Positions 1-6,208 of a stretch of DNA of 8,043 nucleotides are shown piece by piece; position 1 is the first letter of the stretch; each line of letters begins with the position of its first letter. The notes beneath the pieces are model-generated. The model saw only the letters and a program-made list of their open reading frames with translations, was not told the DNA's origin and did not search any database. Source of the stretch: Planctomicrobium piriforme (GTDB lineage Bacteria > Planctomycetota > Planctomycetia > Pirellulales > PNKZ01); assembly GCA_945877965.1 (NCBI GenBank), contig CAMCTH010000193.1, forward strand, positions 1-8,043, in the 5' to 3' direction. The position numbers were made by a program, and so were the translations under genes.

Positions 1-59
1 TCGCTTGTTCCCTACAAGAACAGTCTGGCGTTCGAGTAGGGTCGGATTATGCTGAAGGT

Positions 60-395
60 ATGGCTTATTACGCCGTACACTCGACGACCGCGGCCGCTCC
101 TTCGCTGGCGTTGGCGTTACGAAAGATTTCGTACACGCCGACGGCGCGACTGGCCGTGGCGTATCGACTCATCCCGCGTTACGACGATTGCTACACGCCG
201 TCGTGCTGCGATCCGGCGCGAATTCAGTGCGCCCCGCATTACGACATCCGCGGCATCCGCCCACTCGGCAACGCCTGGTATCTCGACCGGCTGCTGATGG
301 GAGGCCAAGTGGGCGACAGCTTGCCGCTGACGAACCTGCGGCTTTGCGTCGAACGTGAACTCGGCCTAGGACAGGGCTTCGACGCCTGCGCGTAA
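60..395 (+). CDS. Uncharacterised 111-residue Cys-containing protein
   Basis: I do not recognise this protein and assign no function. It is 111 residues long. The N-terminal third is Ala/Ser/Thr/Tyr-rich. The middle is Tyr/Pro/Cys-rich, with two YTP motifs at about residues 25-27 and 45-47. Six cysteines lie at 44, 49, 50, 57, 96 and 110, four of them clustered at 44-57, which could mean disulfides or a metal site (inference). No clear signal peptide or membrane segment is visible. The frame stays open to the left edge of the window, so a longer 5'-truncated gene is possible. However, the 19 codons before ATG60 mostly end in A or T (cta, caa, gta, tct), while codons after it mostly end in G or C, which favours a start at 60. 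There is no properly spaced Shine-Dalgarno; GAAGG lies one base from the ATG. The gene converges on the acyltransferase gene with 8 bp between the stop codons. Coding status is likely but not certain. Confidence 0.6.
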   Translation: MAYYAVHSTTAAAPSLALALRKISYTPTARLAVAYRLIPRYDDCYTPSCCDPARIQCAPHYDIRGIRPLGNAWYLDRLLMGGQVGDSLPLTNLRLCVERELGLGQGFDACA

Positions 396-403
396 GGCTT
401 TTC

Positions 404-1171
404 TCACGCCGCGCGATGAATTCGCAGCGCGTGTTCCGCATCGGCCGGTGCGATGTAATTCCCGCGGCGCAGCGGCTCGCGTGGGAACGGGAGTTCGCCC
501 GCTTTCGTCGCTCCCGACTCGGCCCACGTTTCGGCTTCGATCGTCAGCCGCGTCACCATCCGCTCGACTTCGAGTCGATAGTGCTCCAAGCCGTCGCGGT
601 CGAGCTTGCGGGGCAAGATCATCTCGGGCCCCATCACGCAGCGGGCCCGCGACCAGGGGCGGGGAATCGCAAAGCGGTCCCAGCTTCCCATTCGCCAGGG
701 ACGATCGTAACCGTAACCCATCGGCACGATCGGCAGGCCGAGCTTCGACGCGAGGTAAATCGGCCCGGTCGCCATGACGCGCCGCGGCCCGCGCGGGCCG
801 TCGGGAGTCATCGTCAGGTGACTGCGGCGCGACGTGCGAATCAATTCGCGCAACGAAGCGCTCGCCCCGTCGAACGTCGAGCCCCGAACGACGCCGAAGC
901 CCAAGTGATGCGCCACGCGGCTGAGAATTTCGGCGTCGCGATGCCGACTCAAGAGCATCGTCAGGTTGGCGTGCCCGCGACGATCCAGCGGCAGCAACAC
1001 ATACTCGTGCCAGAACAAATACAGCCGCCGACGATCCGGCACGTCGAGCGCCGGATCGACCGAGCGATCGTACAACGCCCAACGACAATCGAGCGTCGCC
1101 ATCCAACGACGAATGAGACAAGTGGCCAGTAGGCCGGCGCTGTTCGTGATGAAAGGATGGTTGAGTCGCAT
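404..1171 (-). CDS. DUF374 / lysophospholipid acyltransferase-like protein
   Basis: This is a 255-residue protein of the DUF374 family, which belongs to the glycerolipid and lysophospholipid acyltransferase-like group. Family members are thought to move acyl chains onto lipid or lipid A-type acceptors at the inner membrane; the substrate here is unknown. Visible family blocks are FWHEYVLLPL (about 53-62, with the conserved WH), LLSRHRDAE (73-81), VVRGST (94-99), TMTPDGPRGPRR (120-131) and GLPIVPMGYG (145-154). The canonical HxxxxD of acyltransferases is not intact: His55 is followed by Glu, and the nearest Asp is eight residues on. The N-terminus (about 8-30) is only mildly hydrophobic, so a true membrane span is doubtful. 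The ATG at 1171 is the natural start, but I see no strong ribosome-binding site in front of it. The gene lies 77 bp downstream of dapF on the same strand, and that gap holds inverted heptamer arrays. Family assignment is firm; biochemical role is inferred. Confidence 0.92.
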   Translation of the reverse strand: MRLNHPFITNSAGLLATCLIRRWMATLDCRWALYDRSVDPALDVPDRRRLYLFWHEYVLLPLDRRGHANLTMLLSRHRDAEILSRVAHHLGFGVVRGSTFDGASASLRELIRTSRRSHLTMTPDGPRGPRRVMATGPIYLASKLGLPIVPMGYGYDRPWRMGSWDRFAIPRPWSRARCVMGPEMILPRKLDRDGLEHYRLEVERMVTRLTIEAETWAESGATKAGELPFPREPLRRGNYIAPADAEHALRIHRAA

Positions 1172-1179
1172 GCGGAAAT

Positions 1180-1207
1180 GATAAACGCTAAATGCTAAAT
1201 GATGAAT
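1180..1207 (+). repeat. AT-rich heptamer array A (4 units)
   Basis: Four contiguous 7-bp units in exact phase fit the loose pattern G-M-T-R-A-A-Y. Unit 1 is GATAAAC (1180-1186), units 2 and 3 are GCTAAAT (1187-1193 and 1194-1200), and unit 4 is GATGAAT (1201-1207). The array lies just upstream of the acyltransferase start. It is much richer in A+T than the surrounding genes. Array B (1237-1264) carries the same units in opposite orientation after a 29-bp spacer. Confidence 0.8.
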
Positions 1208-1236
1208 GCCAGAGGAGCAGTCGCGTTCCGGCCGTC

Positions 1237-1264
1237 ATTTAGCATTTATCACTCATCATTTATC
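1237..1264 (-). repeat. AT-rich heptamer array B (4 units, inverted relative to A)
   Basis: Four contiguous heptamers read on the minus strand as GATAAAT (1264-1258), GATGAGT (1257-1251), GATAAAT (1250-1244) and GCTAAAT (1243-1237). They belong to the same unit family as array A but are inverted, so the two arrays could pair: GCTAAAT pairs perfectly and the neighbouring unit at 6 of 7 positions. The array overlaps the 3' end of dapF. The dapF stop codon (TGA, 1251-1249) and the codons for its last residues are made from these units. Confidence 0.8.
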
Positions 1265-2136
1265 GCTCCCGAAAAAACTTCCGTCGCGGGGCCGGTCATG
1301 AAGACGCGATCGTCGTCGGCCCAGCGGAGTTCCAAGTCGCCCCCCGGCAAGTGGGCCAGCACGCGGCGGCCGTGGCGCTTCGTCAACGCTCCGCTGACGC
1401 AAACGGCGCTCGCCCCGGTGCCGCAGGCGAGCGTGATGCCGCTGCCGCGTTCCCAAGTACGCATCGTCAACTCATCGGAACTGTGGACCTGCACGAAGTG
1501 GACGTTGATCCGTCGCGGGAAGACCGCCAGATGTTCGAGCACCGGGCCGATCTGTTCGAGCGGCACGGCGGCGACGTCGCGACAGTACAACGTCACATGC
1601 GGATTCCCCATCGAGACGCACGTCATCCGCGGATCGAGTCCCGCCGCTTCACTCCAACCGGCAAACGGCTCGGGCGACGTGTAGTCGAACAGCGGCACAT
1701 CGACGATGCGCGACTTCGGATCGAAGCCGGGAAGAGCGGTTGGAATCTTGGCCGCTTCCAGAATCGGCGGGCCCATGTCGACCGTCGCGCGGCTCACTTT
1801 TTGGTTCGCGACTTCGAGGTCGATCGTCAGCACCCCTGCGCCGGTCTCGATCTTGAGCGGCGACTTCTTGGCGATGCCGTGATCGTACACATACTTGGCG
1901 ACGCAGCGGACGCCGTTGCCGCACATCTCGCTTTCCGAACCGTCGGCGTTGAACATACGCATCCGGGCATCGCCGACTTCCGACGGGCAGATCAGAATCA
2001 GACCGTCGCCGCCGACGCCGTAATGACGATCGGCCACGCGGCGAGCCAGGGCCGGCGGATCGCTCGGCATCTTTTCGGCGAAGCAATCGACGTAAACATA
2101 GTCGTTGCCCGCGCCTTGCATCTTGGTGAAGCGCAT
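1249..2136 (-). CDS. dapF: Diaminopimelate epimerase DapF
   Basis: DapF is the cytoplasmic, cofactor-independent racemase that converts LL-diaminopimelate to meso-diaminopimelate, which feeds lysine synthesis and peptidoglycan cross-linking. The 295-residue product carries the family signatures: KMQGAGNDYV near the N-terminus, YGVGGDGLI (39-47), the first active-site loop FNADGSESEMCGNGVRC with Cys72, SMGNPH (175-180), and the second loop ERGSGITLACGTGAS with Cys238. These two cysteines are the expected acid/base pair. The protein is about 20 residues longer than typical bacterial DapF, mostly in the middle (about 130-170). The start at 2136 is fixed by the MRFTKMQGAGND opening. No Shine-Dalgarno precedes it; the message reads CCTCCTTC directly before the ATG. 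The leader has a heptamer array and nested hairpins. The extreme C-terminus (INDE) and stop codon come from heptamer array B. The next gene on this strand is the DUF374 protein, 77 bp away. Confidence 0.98.
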   Translation of the reverse strand: MRFTKMQGAGNDYVYVDCFAEKMPSDPPALARRVADRHYGVGGDGLILICPSEVGDARMRMFNADGSESEMCGNGVRCVAKYVYDHGIAKKSPLKIETGAGVLTIDLEVANQKVSRATVDMGPPILEAAKIPTALPGFDPKSRIVDVPLFDYTSPEPFAGWSEAAGLDPRMTCVSMGNPHVTLYCRDVAAVPLEQIGPVLEHLAVFPRRINVHFVQVHSSDELTMRTWERGSGITLACGTGASAVCVSGALTKRHGRRVLAHLPGGDLELRWADDDRVFMTGPATEVFSGAINDE

Positions 2137-2142
2137 GAAGGA

Positions 2143-2170
2143 GGTTCGGGGTTCAGGGTTCGGAGTTCGT
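2143..2170 (+). repeat. GC-rich heptamer array C (4 units) at the dapF start
   Basis: Four contiguous 7-bp units lie six bases upstream of the dapF ATG. They are GGTTCGG (2143-2149), GGTTCAG (2150-2156), GGTTCGG (2157-2163) and the decayed AGTTCGT (2164-2170). In the dapF direction they read CCGAACC, CTGAACC and so on. The unit differs in sequence from arrays A and B but has the same length and copy number. The array occupies the place where a ribosome-binding site would be expected. Confidence 0.8.
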
Positions 2171-2236
2171 AAGTACCGGGCCGCATCGTCGCGACGGCGA
2201 TGATGCGTTGCATCTTCCGATAGTTTACGAACTCCG
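2161..2236 (-). promoter_or_regulatory. Nested inverted repeats in the dapF leader
   Basis: A perfect 12-bp inverted repeat (CGGAGTTCGTAA at 2161-2172, complement at 2225-2236) encloses a 52-bp segment with further palindromes. Inside, 2183-2192 pairs with 2197-2206 (10 bp, one mismatch, 4-nt loop). A smaller stem pairs 2202-2206 with 2210-2214 (GATGC/GCATC, 3-nt loop). The two inner stems share 2202-2206, so they cannot form together. The element fills most of the 121-bp gap between the small gene and dapF. A cis-regulatory RNA or a mobile palindromic repeat would both fit. I recognise no known riboswitch class, so the regulatory role is inference. Confidence 0.4.
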
Positions 2237-2257
2237 CGTCGCCCGCTCCAGTCGGGT

Positions 2258-2596
2258 TCAGCCGGTGAGGTCGAGATGCGAGCCCGAAGTGCCGGTGGGA
2301 TCGATCGCTTGCGGCGCGTCGACCGCCGGCGAATCACCGACCGAAGACTCTTCGCCGTTCGGTGCCGGCTCGTGGAAGAAGGCGTAGCCGAGTCGACCGT
2401 CGGCGTCGCGATCGGTCGCTTCGTGATTCTCACCGTCGGTCCGGCCGACGCCCGCGGCATCGTCGGCCGCCGTTTCGGAATGGGCGTGACGAATGCGGTC
2501 GGCCACCGCCTCTTGCGATTTCGCGACGTCCGCGGCTTTGCCGGCCGACGGGGCGCCGACCACGCTGCCGATGATGCCAAGGGATCCGATGCTCAT
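2258..2596 (-). CDS. Small conserved planctomycete-type hypothetical protein
   Basis: The 112-residue product begins with a Gly/Ile/Val-rich stretch (MSIGSLGIIGSVVGAP) and then becomes hydrophilic, acidic and Ala/Asp/Glu-rich. The middle has DDAAGVGRTDGENHEATDRD followed by a short DGRLGY motif, and the chain ends in SHLDLTG. I recall small proteins of this layout (MS-x-GSLG at the start, DADGR in the middle, LDL[ST]G at the end) in Planctomycetes, with no known function; this recollection needs a search. The opening could be a short membrane-associating helix but is not a classical cleavable signal peptide. The ATG at 2596 is well supported by AAGGAG (2609-2604) seven bases upstream, the best ribosome-binding site in the window. 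An upstream in-frame extension exists but would run through the palindromic repeat, so I reject it. The gene lies between the AsmA-like gene (154-bp gap) and dapF (121-bp gap) on the same strand. Confidence 0.85.
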   Translation of the reverse strand: MSIGSLGIIGSVVGAPSAGKAADVAKSQEAVADRIRHAHSETAADDAAGVGRTDGENHEATDRDADGRLGYAFFHEPAPNGEESSVGDSPAVDAPQAIDPTGTSGSHLDLTG

Positions 2597-2603
2597 AGCG
2601 AGG

Positions 2604-2609
2604 CTCCTT
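2604..2609 (-). promoter_or_regulatory. Shine-Dalgarno of the small conserved gene
   Basis: AAGGAG on the minus strand, seven bases before the ATG at 2596. It fixes this start over the longer in-frame reading that begins near 2788. The other genes in the window lack an equally clear site. Confidence 0.75.
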
Positions 2610-2674
2610 ACTACAAGGATAGGTCGCGGGGCTCTCGGTGTACGTCTGGTTGTGAGGGGTTGGTTGGTTTTGTC

Positions 2675-2737
2675 GGGAACGCCCTCCGCGGCGTTCCGTC
2701 TGTCTCGTTTCTGCGGAACGCCGCGGACGGCGTTCCC
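2675..2737. repeat. 24-bp GC-rich inverted repeat, REP-like palindrome
   Basis: The left arm (2675-2698) and right arm (2714-2737) are reverse complements at 23 of 24 positions. The one mismatch is C2684 against C2728, and the loop is 15 nt (2699-2713). Each arm is itself palindromic: GGAACGCC, 6 nt, GGCGTTCC. The element can therefore form one long hairpin or two short ones. It lies 13 bp beyond the stop codon of the AsmA-like gene. No T-run follows it on either strand, so it is not a classical Rho-independent terminator, although so stable a stem could still stop or protect the transcript. Membership of a dispersed family is inferred from its form. Confidence 0.8.
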
Positions 2738-2750
2738 TGCCATTGTTACG

Positions 2751-5700
2751 TCATCTCTGATCGAACGGCGAATTTTGCGGCGGCGCAATTTGCACTCCGC
2801 CGGTCGGCGTGCGCGGCGTGAGCGGGCGTTGCAACTCGGCCTGCAGTTGCTCCAGGGCTTGGTTCACGCCCGGAAACGCCTCGCGGCGAATCTGCGGGTT
2901 GGTCGTCGTGCCGTCGACGTGGATCAGCAAAATCTGCTGGCTCGCGCCCCCCAGCAACTGCCGCATGCCGGGCGTGCGGCGGGCGTCGCTGCCGATGACC
3001 GTGCGGAAGACCAGCGCGATTCGATTGTCGACGAGGTTCAACTCGCCGCGTCCTTGCAGACTGATGGCGTTGCCCGAGAAATCGATCCGCTCCAAGTAGC
3101 AGTGCTCGCCTTGGATGACGAATTGGATGTCGCTTTCGGTGAAGCCACCGGCGTCGGGATTGCGCAGGCTCAGTACTTTCAACAACGAAACCATCGCGGG
3201 CGTTTGGTAGATGTCGGCGTTGCGGAGTTGAATGCTGCCGCGCCCTGCGACGCCGTTGCGACTGCTTCCTTTGCCGCGGAGATCGACCGTCGCCGCCATT
3301 TCTCCGGTCAGCTTGCCGGCTCCAGGCAATTGCTCGCCTGCGAAGCGCGCCAGATCGCCGCCGGTGAGCGTCGCCAGGAACGCATACTCGGGCTCGTCGC
3401 CGGGGACGACCCAACCGTCGGCCACGACGTTGCCGCCGTAGAGCTTGCCGGTGATCCGTCGTTCGGGCTGCTGCTGACGACGACGGTCGGCCCAGAAGCC
3501 GAGCAACACTTGCTCATTGTCGATCCAAATCGGCCCGAGGACTTCGGTGAATTGATAGTCGCCGTAAGAGATCGAATCGAGTTTGATTTCCCCCTGCGAT
3601 TCGAAGCGGCCGCCGGCGCTCTTGCCGGAAAGCCAGAGCGAACCGTGAATGCCGTTGAGCGGCACGCCGCATTGCAGCGCGTTGTTGTGACAATCGAACG
3701 TCACGTCCCAATCGGCTTCCAACGGTTGGCCGGGCTGCGCGCCGCCGGCCAACGTGAGGCCGCCGCGCAGATTGAACAGCCCCTCGGGAGCCAGCGAGCC
3801 CGTCGTCTTTTTCAACGCGTCGGGCAGCGCGTGCAGCAAGTCGCGATCGGCGGCCAGACGATCGACGAACAGCCGTTCGAGCCGCAGACGCCAGCCTCCT
3901 TGCGGATCGATCTGGCATTCGCCCGACGCGGCGATCTGCGTCCGCCCATGCTCGGCATGGAGTTGATCCATTTGCAGTCGGCCGTCGCAGAAGGTGAACG
4001 TGCCGTGCACTTTGTCCATGCGATAGGGGAAGTACGTCGGCTCGATGCTCACCGTGTCGGCGACCGGCTCGCCGCGGACCCACACGCTGATCGTTTGATC
4101 GCGCAGACGATAGCGGACTTCGGAATCGAGCCGCATCAGTCCGCGCGGCTTCATGTCGTTCCATAGCCGTTGCGAGCCGGGGTTCAGCGAGTCGCGCAAC
4201 TCTTCATCAATCGGCACGTTCTCGCCGTGGAAAAGCAGCGTCAGTTCCGCCCCTTCGGCGACCGGCGTCAATTGACCGCGGCAGGTGATGCGGGCCGTAT
4301 CGTTCACGGCGCGCAGGTCGTCGTGGAAGGTGAAGCGATCGTCGTTCACTTCGGCCGTGCCGTGGATGTCGGCCAGCGGGTACGGGAATTTTTCATAGCG
4401 GAGATCGCAACCTTGCAAGTTGAAGATCATGTGCCGATGCATCGGCCCGTCGCCCGGCGCGTCCTTCCACAATCGCACGAACGCGTTCGTCCGACCGCGC
4501 GGCTGCATCGCCTTGGCCAACTTGGTCAGGCTGTCGGGCAGGGCTCGCAGCAAGCGCTCATCGATGCGGAGCGAAGTCGCGCGGGCCTCGGTCCAGCCGT
4601 ACGACGCCGGGCCGTCGAGGATCAGGTCGCCGACGAGTTTCACTTCTTCCGTGTTGGCTTGCGTCGTCAGATCGAACGTCAGTTGCTTGCCGACGAGCTT
4701 CATCACACCGCGGCCGCGCTCGAGTCGATACGGAAACTTGTGATAGGTAAACGCCACGTCGTGGCATTGGACCGCGACCTCGGGCTGCCACGTGTTGCCG
4801 TCGAACGTCAGCGCCATCGCGAGATCGATCTCGCCGGCCGGCATGAAGTTGTGCCACTGCGTGCGGAGCTTCTCGGGGAGGAGTTCCAACATCTTCGGGT
4901 CGAGCGTCAGACGTTGCGTCGAGGCTTGCAAACGCAGCGGGCCCAACGGATCGAGTCCCTGCTTTTCGAGGTCGATGCGGAGCGTCGAAGGGCCGTGGCG
5001 GGCCGTGCATTCGCTGATTTGGATGCCGTGATTGTTGATGTGGAATTTGCCGCTCAAGTCCGTCACCGGGTACGGCAATCGCGGGTCTTCCAAGTGACCG
5101 TCGTAGGCGCGGCCCGTGACGTCGAACTCGAACGTGCCGGGCAGGGTGCGATCTTCGGCGGCCGTGTAAGCGACGCGGAACTGCGCCTCGGCTTTCGAGC
5201 GGATCGCGCTCAGGAGCGCGAGGCGCGGATCGGGCGGCAGCGGCAACGTTGCGCGGAACTCGGGCGTGGCATCCAACTGGCCGACCGCTCCGGACAAACT
5301 CCACGACGAGCCGGCGGGATCGAAGTTGCCTTCGATCGACAGTTTGCGAATGTGATCGTTCTCGGCGCGACCGGCGATCCGCAATCGCTTGGCGACCGGC
5401 GCACCGGGAGCCGCGGCGGGCATCGACTCGACCGACCAGGTGAGATGCGAATTGCGCAGCACCAACTTGGCCGCGCTCGGACCGGTCAGGTCGACGAGCT
5501 CGAGGACACCTTCTTCGATGACGCCCGTCGGCAGGCCGTCGCCGAACTTCGGCAACGGCAAGAGTTGCGCCGCCGACCAACGACCGTCGCCGCGACGAAC
5601 GGCGCGCAGTACCGGTTTGCGGAAGGTGAGGCGAGCGACGTTAAGTTTGCCTTGCATCAGTTCGCGCGGGTCGGTGTCGCAATGGACGAACAATTCGTCG

Positions 5701-5969
5701 ACGAACATGAGTTCTTCTTGCGGACCCGAGGCGTTCGGTTCGACGATCGAGAGTCCGCGAACGCGAATCCCTTCGCCCCGTACGAGTTGCGCTTCGCGCA
5801 CCGTCACTTTGAGGCGCGGGTATTTTTCGCCGAGACGGAGCTCGACCTGGGCGCGCAGTTCTTCGTCGAGTCGGTGGTACAGATAGAACCCCAGCGCCAG
5901 CGCAGCGACGAGGGCGAGCGCTACGCTCCACTTCAACAGCAAGATGATCAAATCAAGCAGTTGCCGCAC
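2751..5969 (-). CDS. AsmA/TamB-like envelope protein with tandem repeats
   Basis: This large protein (1072 residues from the GTG at 5969) has one N-terminal membrane span (about 4-29, LLDLIILLLKWSVALALVAA), followed by a long beta-rich, presumably periplasmic domain. AsmA-family proteins are linked to lipid transport and outer-membrane assembly; that role here is inferred. From about 247 to 860 I see five units of 110-120 residues, starting near 247, 357, 470, 588 and 708. Each opens with an LD/ID-x-x-LL-x-x-LP-like helix and later carries [FL]PY-x-[LVM]-x(4)-G (GVP in the last). The C-terminal part (about 906-995) resembles the AsmA-like C-terminal domain, with GRGSIQLRNADIYQTP and GRGELNL. 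The tail is Pro/Gln-rich. The start is uncertain. In-frame GTGs also lie at 6005 (AAGGA nine bases upstream) and 6050, but codons before 5969 are atypical (AGG, AAA, TTT), so I prefer the start that places the membrane helix first. Confidence 0.87.
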   Translation of the reverse strand: MRQLLDLIILLLKWSVALALVAALALGFYLYHRLDEELRAQVELRLGEKYPRLKVTVREAQLVRGEGIRVRGLSIVEPNASGPQEELMFVDELFVHCDTDPRELMQGKLNVARLTFRKPVLRAVRRGDGRWSAAQLLPLPKFGDGLPTGVIEEGVLELVDLTGPSAAKLVLRNSHLTWSVESMPAAAPGAPVAKRLRIAGRAENDHIRKLSIEGNFDPAGSSWSLSGAVGQLDATPEFRATLPLPPDPRLALLSAIRSKAEAQFRVAYTAAEDRTLPGTFEFDVTGRAYDGHLEDPRLPYPVTDLSGKFHINNHGIQISECTARHGPSTLRIDLEKQGLDPLGPLRLQASTQRLTLDPKMLELLPEKLRTQWHNFMPAGEIDLAMALTFDGNTWQPEVAVQCHDVAFTYHKFPYRLERGRGVMKLVGKQLTFDLTTQANTEEVKLVGDLILDGPASYGWTEARATSLRIDERLLRALPDSLTKLAKAMQPRGRTNAFVRLWKDAPGDGPMHRHMIFNLQGCDLRYEKFPYPLADIHGTAEVNDDRFTFHDDLRAVNDTARITCRGQLTPVAEGAELTLLFHGENVPIDEELRDSLNPGSQRLWNDMKPRGLMRLDSEVRYRLRDQTISVWVRGEPVADTVSIEPTYFPYRMDKVHGTFTFCDGRLQMDQLHAEHGRTQIAASGECQIDPQGGWRLRLERLFVDRLAADRDLLHALPDALKKTTGSLAPEGLFNLRGGLTLAGGAQPGQPLEADWDVTFDCHNNALQCGVPLNGIHGSLWLSGKSAGGRFESQGEIKLDSISYGDYQFTEVLGPIWIDNEQVLLGFWADRRRQQQPERRITGKLYGGNVVADGWVVPGDEPEYAFLATLTGGDLARFAGEQLPGAGKLTGEMAATVDLRGKGSSRNGVAGRGSIQLRNADIYQTPAMVSLLKVLSLRNPDAGGFTESDIQFVIQGEHCYLERIDFSGNAISLQGRGELNLVDNRIALVFRTVIGSDARRTPGMRQLLGGASQQILLIHVDGTTTNPQIRREAFPGVNQALEQLQAELQRPLTPRTPTGGVQIAPPQNSPFDQR

Positions 5970-6208
5970 GCGGGGAACCGACTCCCTTTTGCCCCTCTCG
6001 ACCACGCTCCGACGTCCTTGCCAGAGCCCTGCGGACCGAGAAAAATGCACGGCATGTTCGTGCGATTCGGGTTAGGGGTCAAGGCGGGTTGCGATCTCGT
6101 TGCGGCCTCGCAGGCGCTGCCGGCGGAGCGTCAGCCGCCGCTTTCTCTTGGCTTGCCGACAGGGTTTGCGCGACCGGTACTTTCAGCCGTCCCGGTTACC
6201 TGAAAAGA

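Noticed and set aside
4..22. Short inverted repeats CTTGT/ACAAG (4-8, 14-18) and TGTTC/GAACA (6-10, 18-22) as a repressor operator
   Set aside because: Arms of only five bases, no match to a known operator spacing, and too near the window edge to judge; chance is likely.
1249..2580. 443-residue reading of dapF with an N-terminal extension
   Set aside because: The extra residues are Arg/Pro/Ser-rich, overlap the small gene in another frame and pass through heptamer array C. The true DapF start is the ATG before RFTKMQGAGND at 2136.
2675..2737. Rho-independent terminator of the AsmA-like gene
   Set aside because: The stem is strong, but no T-run follows on the minus strand (or the plus strand), and the arms are self-palindromic, so a REP-like repeat is the better description.
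2597..2788. Longer start for the small protein
   Set aside because: The extension is translated from the GC-rich palindrome and is Arg-rich. AAGGAG at 2609-2604 supports the ATG at 2596.
2493..4166. 557-codon open frame on the plus strand
   Set aside because: It runs through the palindromic repeat and antisense to the AsmA-like gene, with shadow-like composition.
4170..6203. 677-codon open frame on the plus strand across the AsmA-like gene
   Set aside because: Antisense shadow: Arg/Gln/Val-rich, no family features, and the minus-strand frame has a membrane helix, repeats and an AsmA-like C-terminus.
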